Shown here: piece by piece, positions 63,538 through 64,000 of the stretch
Layout: the number at the start of each line of letters is the position of its first letter
Position numbering within the stretch: position 1 is the stretch's first letter
The notes under the pieces: generated by a model
Told to the model about the DNA's origin: nothing
The model's input: only the letters and a program-made list of their open reading frames with translations
Databases searched by the model: none
DNA from: Daejeonella oryzae DSM 19973
Lineage (GTDB): Bacteria > Bacteroidota > Bacteroidia > Sphingobacteriales > Sphingobacteriaceae
Reading direction: 5' to 3'
Assembly (NCBI RefSeq): GCF_000422945.1
Contig: NZ_KE383964.1
Span: 346,530 to 410,529, forward strand
DNA: 64,000 nt
Program-made: the position numbers and the translations under genes

Positions 63538-64000
63538 AAGTTTGTTTTTTATAGTTGATTAGATTGTAATTGTATATTTTAATCAACGCTATTCCGCCTA
63601 ATAGTTCTTTTCTCTTGATAGAAAAGAACCAAAAGATCAAGGCTTCACAGGCTTAGCTAAAAGTTTTAAAAACCGCTGATTGCAATTCGAGCCGTGGGAT
63701 AGGGCATTAATAATTCAAAGATTCTTCCACACTTCTCCGAATTGCTTTTTCAACTGCAATATTTAAGAATCTGCATGCAGTTTTCAAATCTTTCTTAACG
63801 CTAATCCTGTGAGGCCGGTCAAAAGTGCTCCGTAGCAATTTCAGTTTTTATTGGAAAGCAAAATCCAGCCATCTCAGTGATTGCAAATACGCTTTATCCG
63901 GCCTGTTTTCATTTGCGATACAACAGGTTTAGCCTTTTCAGAGACTTGAATGCAAATGAAAGAAGCCGCGGGGTTTTTTGGTTAATTTTTTCCTAAAGAA
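63538..64000. repeat. Dispersed intergenic repeat element in a gene-free tail
   Basis: The last 463 nt hold no gene I can support. At 63609-63645, TTTTCTCTTGATAGAAAAGA and AACCAAAAGATCAAGGC form the dyad-like head of a repeat known in many Bacteroidota intergenic regions. GAGCCGTGGGATAGGGC follows at about 63689, and a further dyad-rich stretch to the window end. The recognition of the family is from general memory, not alignment. Confidence 0.4.

Overview
The window looks like chromosomal DNA of a member of the Bacteroidota, most likely a Sphingobacteriaceae relative (Pedobacter or Mucilaginibacter type). The pointers are TAnnTTTG-type promoter boxes, scarce Shine-Dalgarno sequences, a tmRNA tag reading GENNYALAA, a fused E1 alpha/beta 2-oxoacid dehydrogenase, a DUF3822-rsmD-coaD-NUDIX-pyrE neighbourhood, HMA/AraC copper regulation and many hybrid-free PAS histidine kinases. 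The genus is an inference; no 16S gene is present.

Layout. 0-8 kb: housekeeping genes (3' end of a probable 5'-nucleotidase, clpB, SRPBCC protein, pyrE, NUDIX hydrolase, coaD, rsmD, DUF3822, a RecD-like helicase). 8.3-11.3 kb: a copper operon (copA ATPase, HMA chaperone, HMA-AraC regulator). 11.4-19.6 kb: CHASE histidine kinase, a TetR/metallo-beta-lactamase-fold pair with a visible operator, a metzincin-like lipoprotein, a 4HB sensor-like membrane protein, an SDR and a serine beta-lactamase-like hydrolase. 19.75-20.1 kb: tmRNA. 20.2-24.5 kb: aminotransferase, DUF1573 protein, E1 fusion enzyme, then a tandem palindromic repeat. 24.8-31.4 kb: aromatic amino acid biosynthesis on the minus strand (S4 protein-aroB, then a leader peptide with attenuator, pheA, DAHP synthase/chorismate mutase, aroA, aroC, DUF1684 protein). 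31.5-37.0 kb: proline dehydrogenase, small conserved genes, HAD phosphatase, tRNA-Met and envelope proteins.

37.2-51.3 kb is a co-oriented accessory (defence-type) island: vsr, a 5-methylcytosine methyltransferase, a MORC/MutL-like ATPase, a Z1 helicase-like protein, a PD-(D/E)XK nuclease and an AIPR protein, packed with 0-10 nt gaps from the methyltransferase onward. They are followed by a protein with two Bergerat-type ATPase folds (an Hsp90/MORC-like module plus a histidine-kinase core), its adjacent receiver-like partner with a long unknown C-terminus, and a 49-codon truncated reading frame. The methyltransferase/ATPase/Z1/nuclease set resembles restriction-modification operons predicted by comparative genomics; the dual-ATPase/receiver pair is the best candidate for an undescribed signalling module.

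51.5-64 kb: an XRE regulator, a ClC channel between two large orphan PAS histidine kinases, secreted and lipoprotein genes, an MFS transporter, another PAS kinase, and a gene-free tail with a dispersed intergenic repeat.

Two regulatory themes stand out. First, an aromatic-codon-rich leader peptide with a mutually exclusive terminator precedes pheA, a textbook attenuation layout. Second, several genes have a TAnnTTTG box only 3-7 nt before the start codon, suggesting leaderless or nearly leaderless mRNAs.
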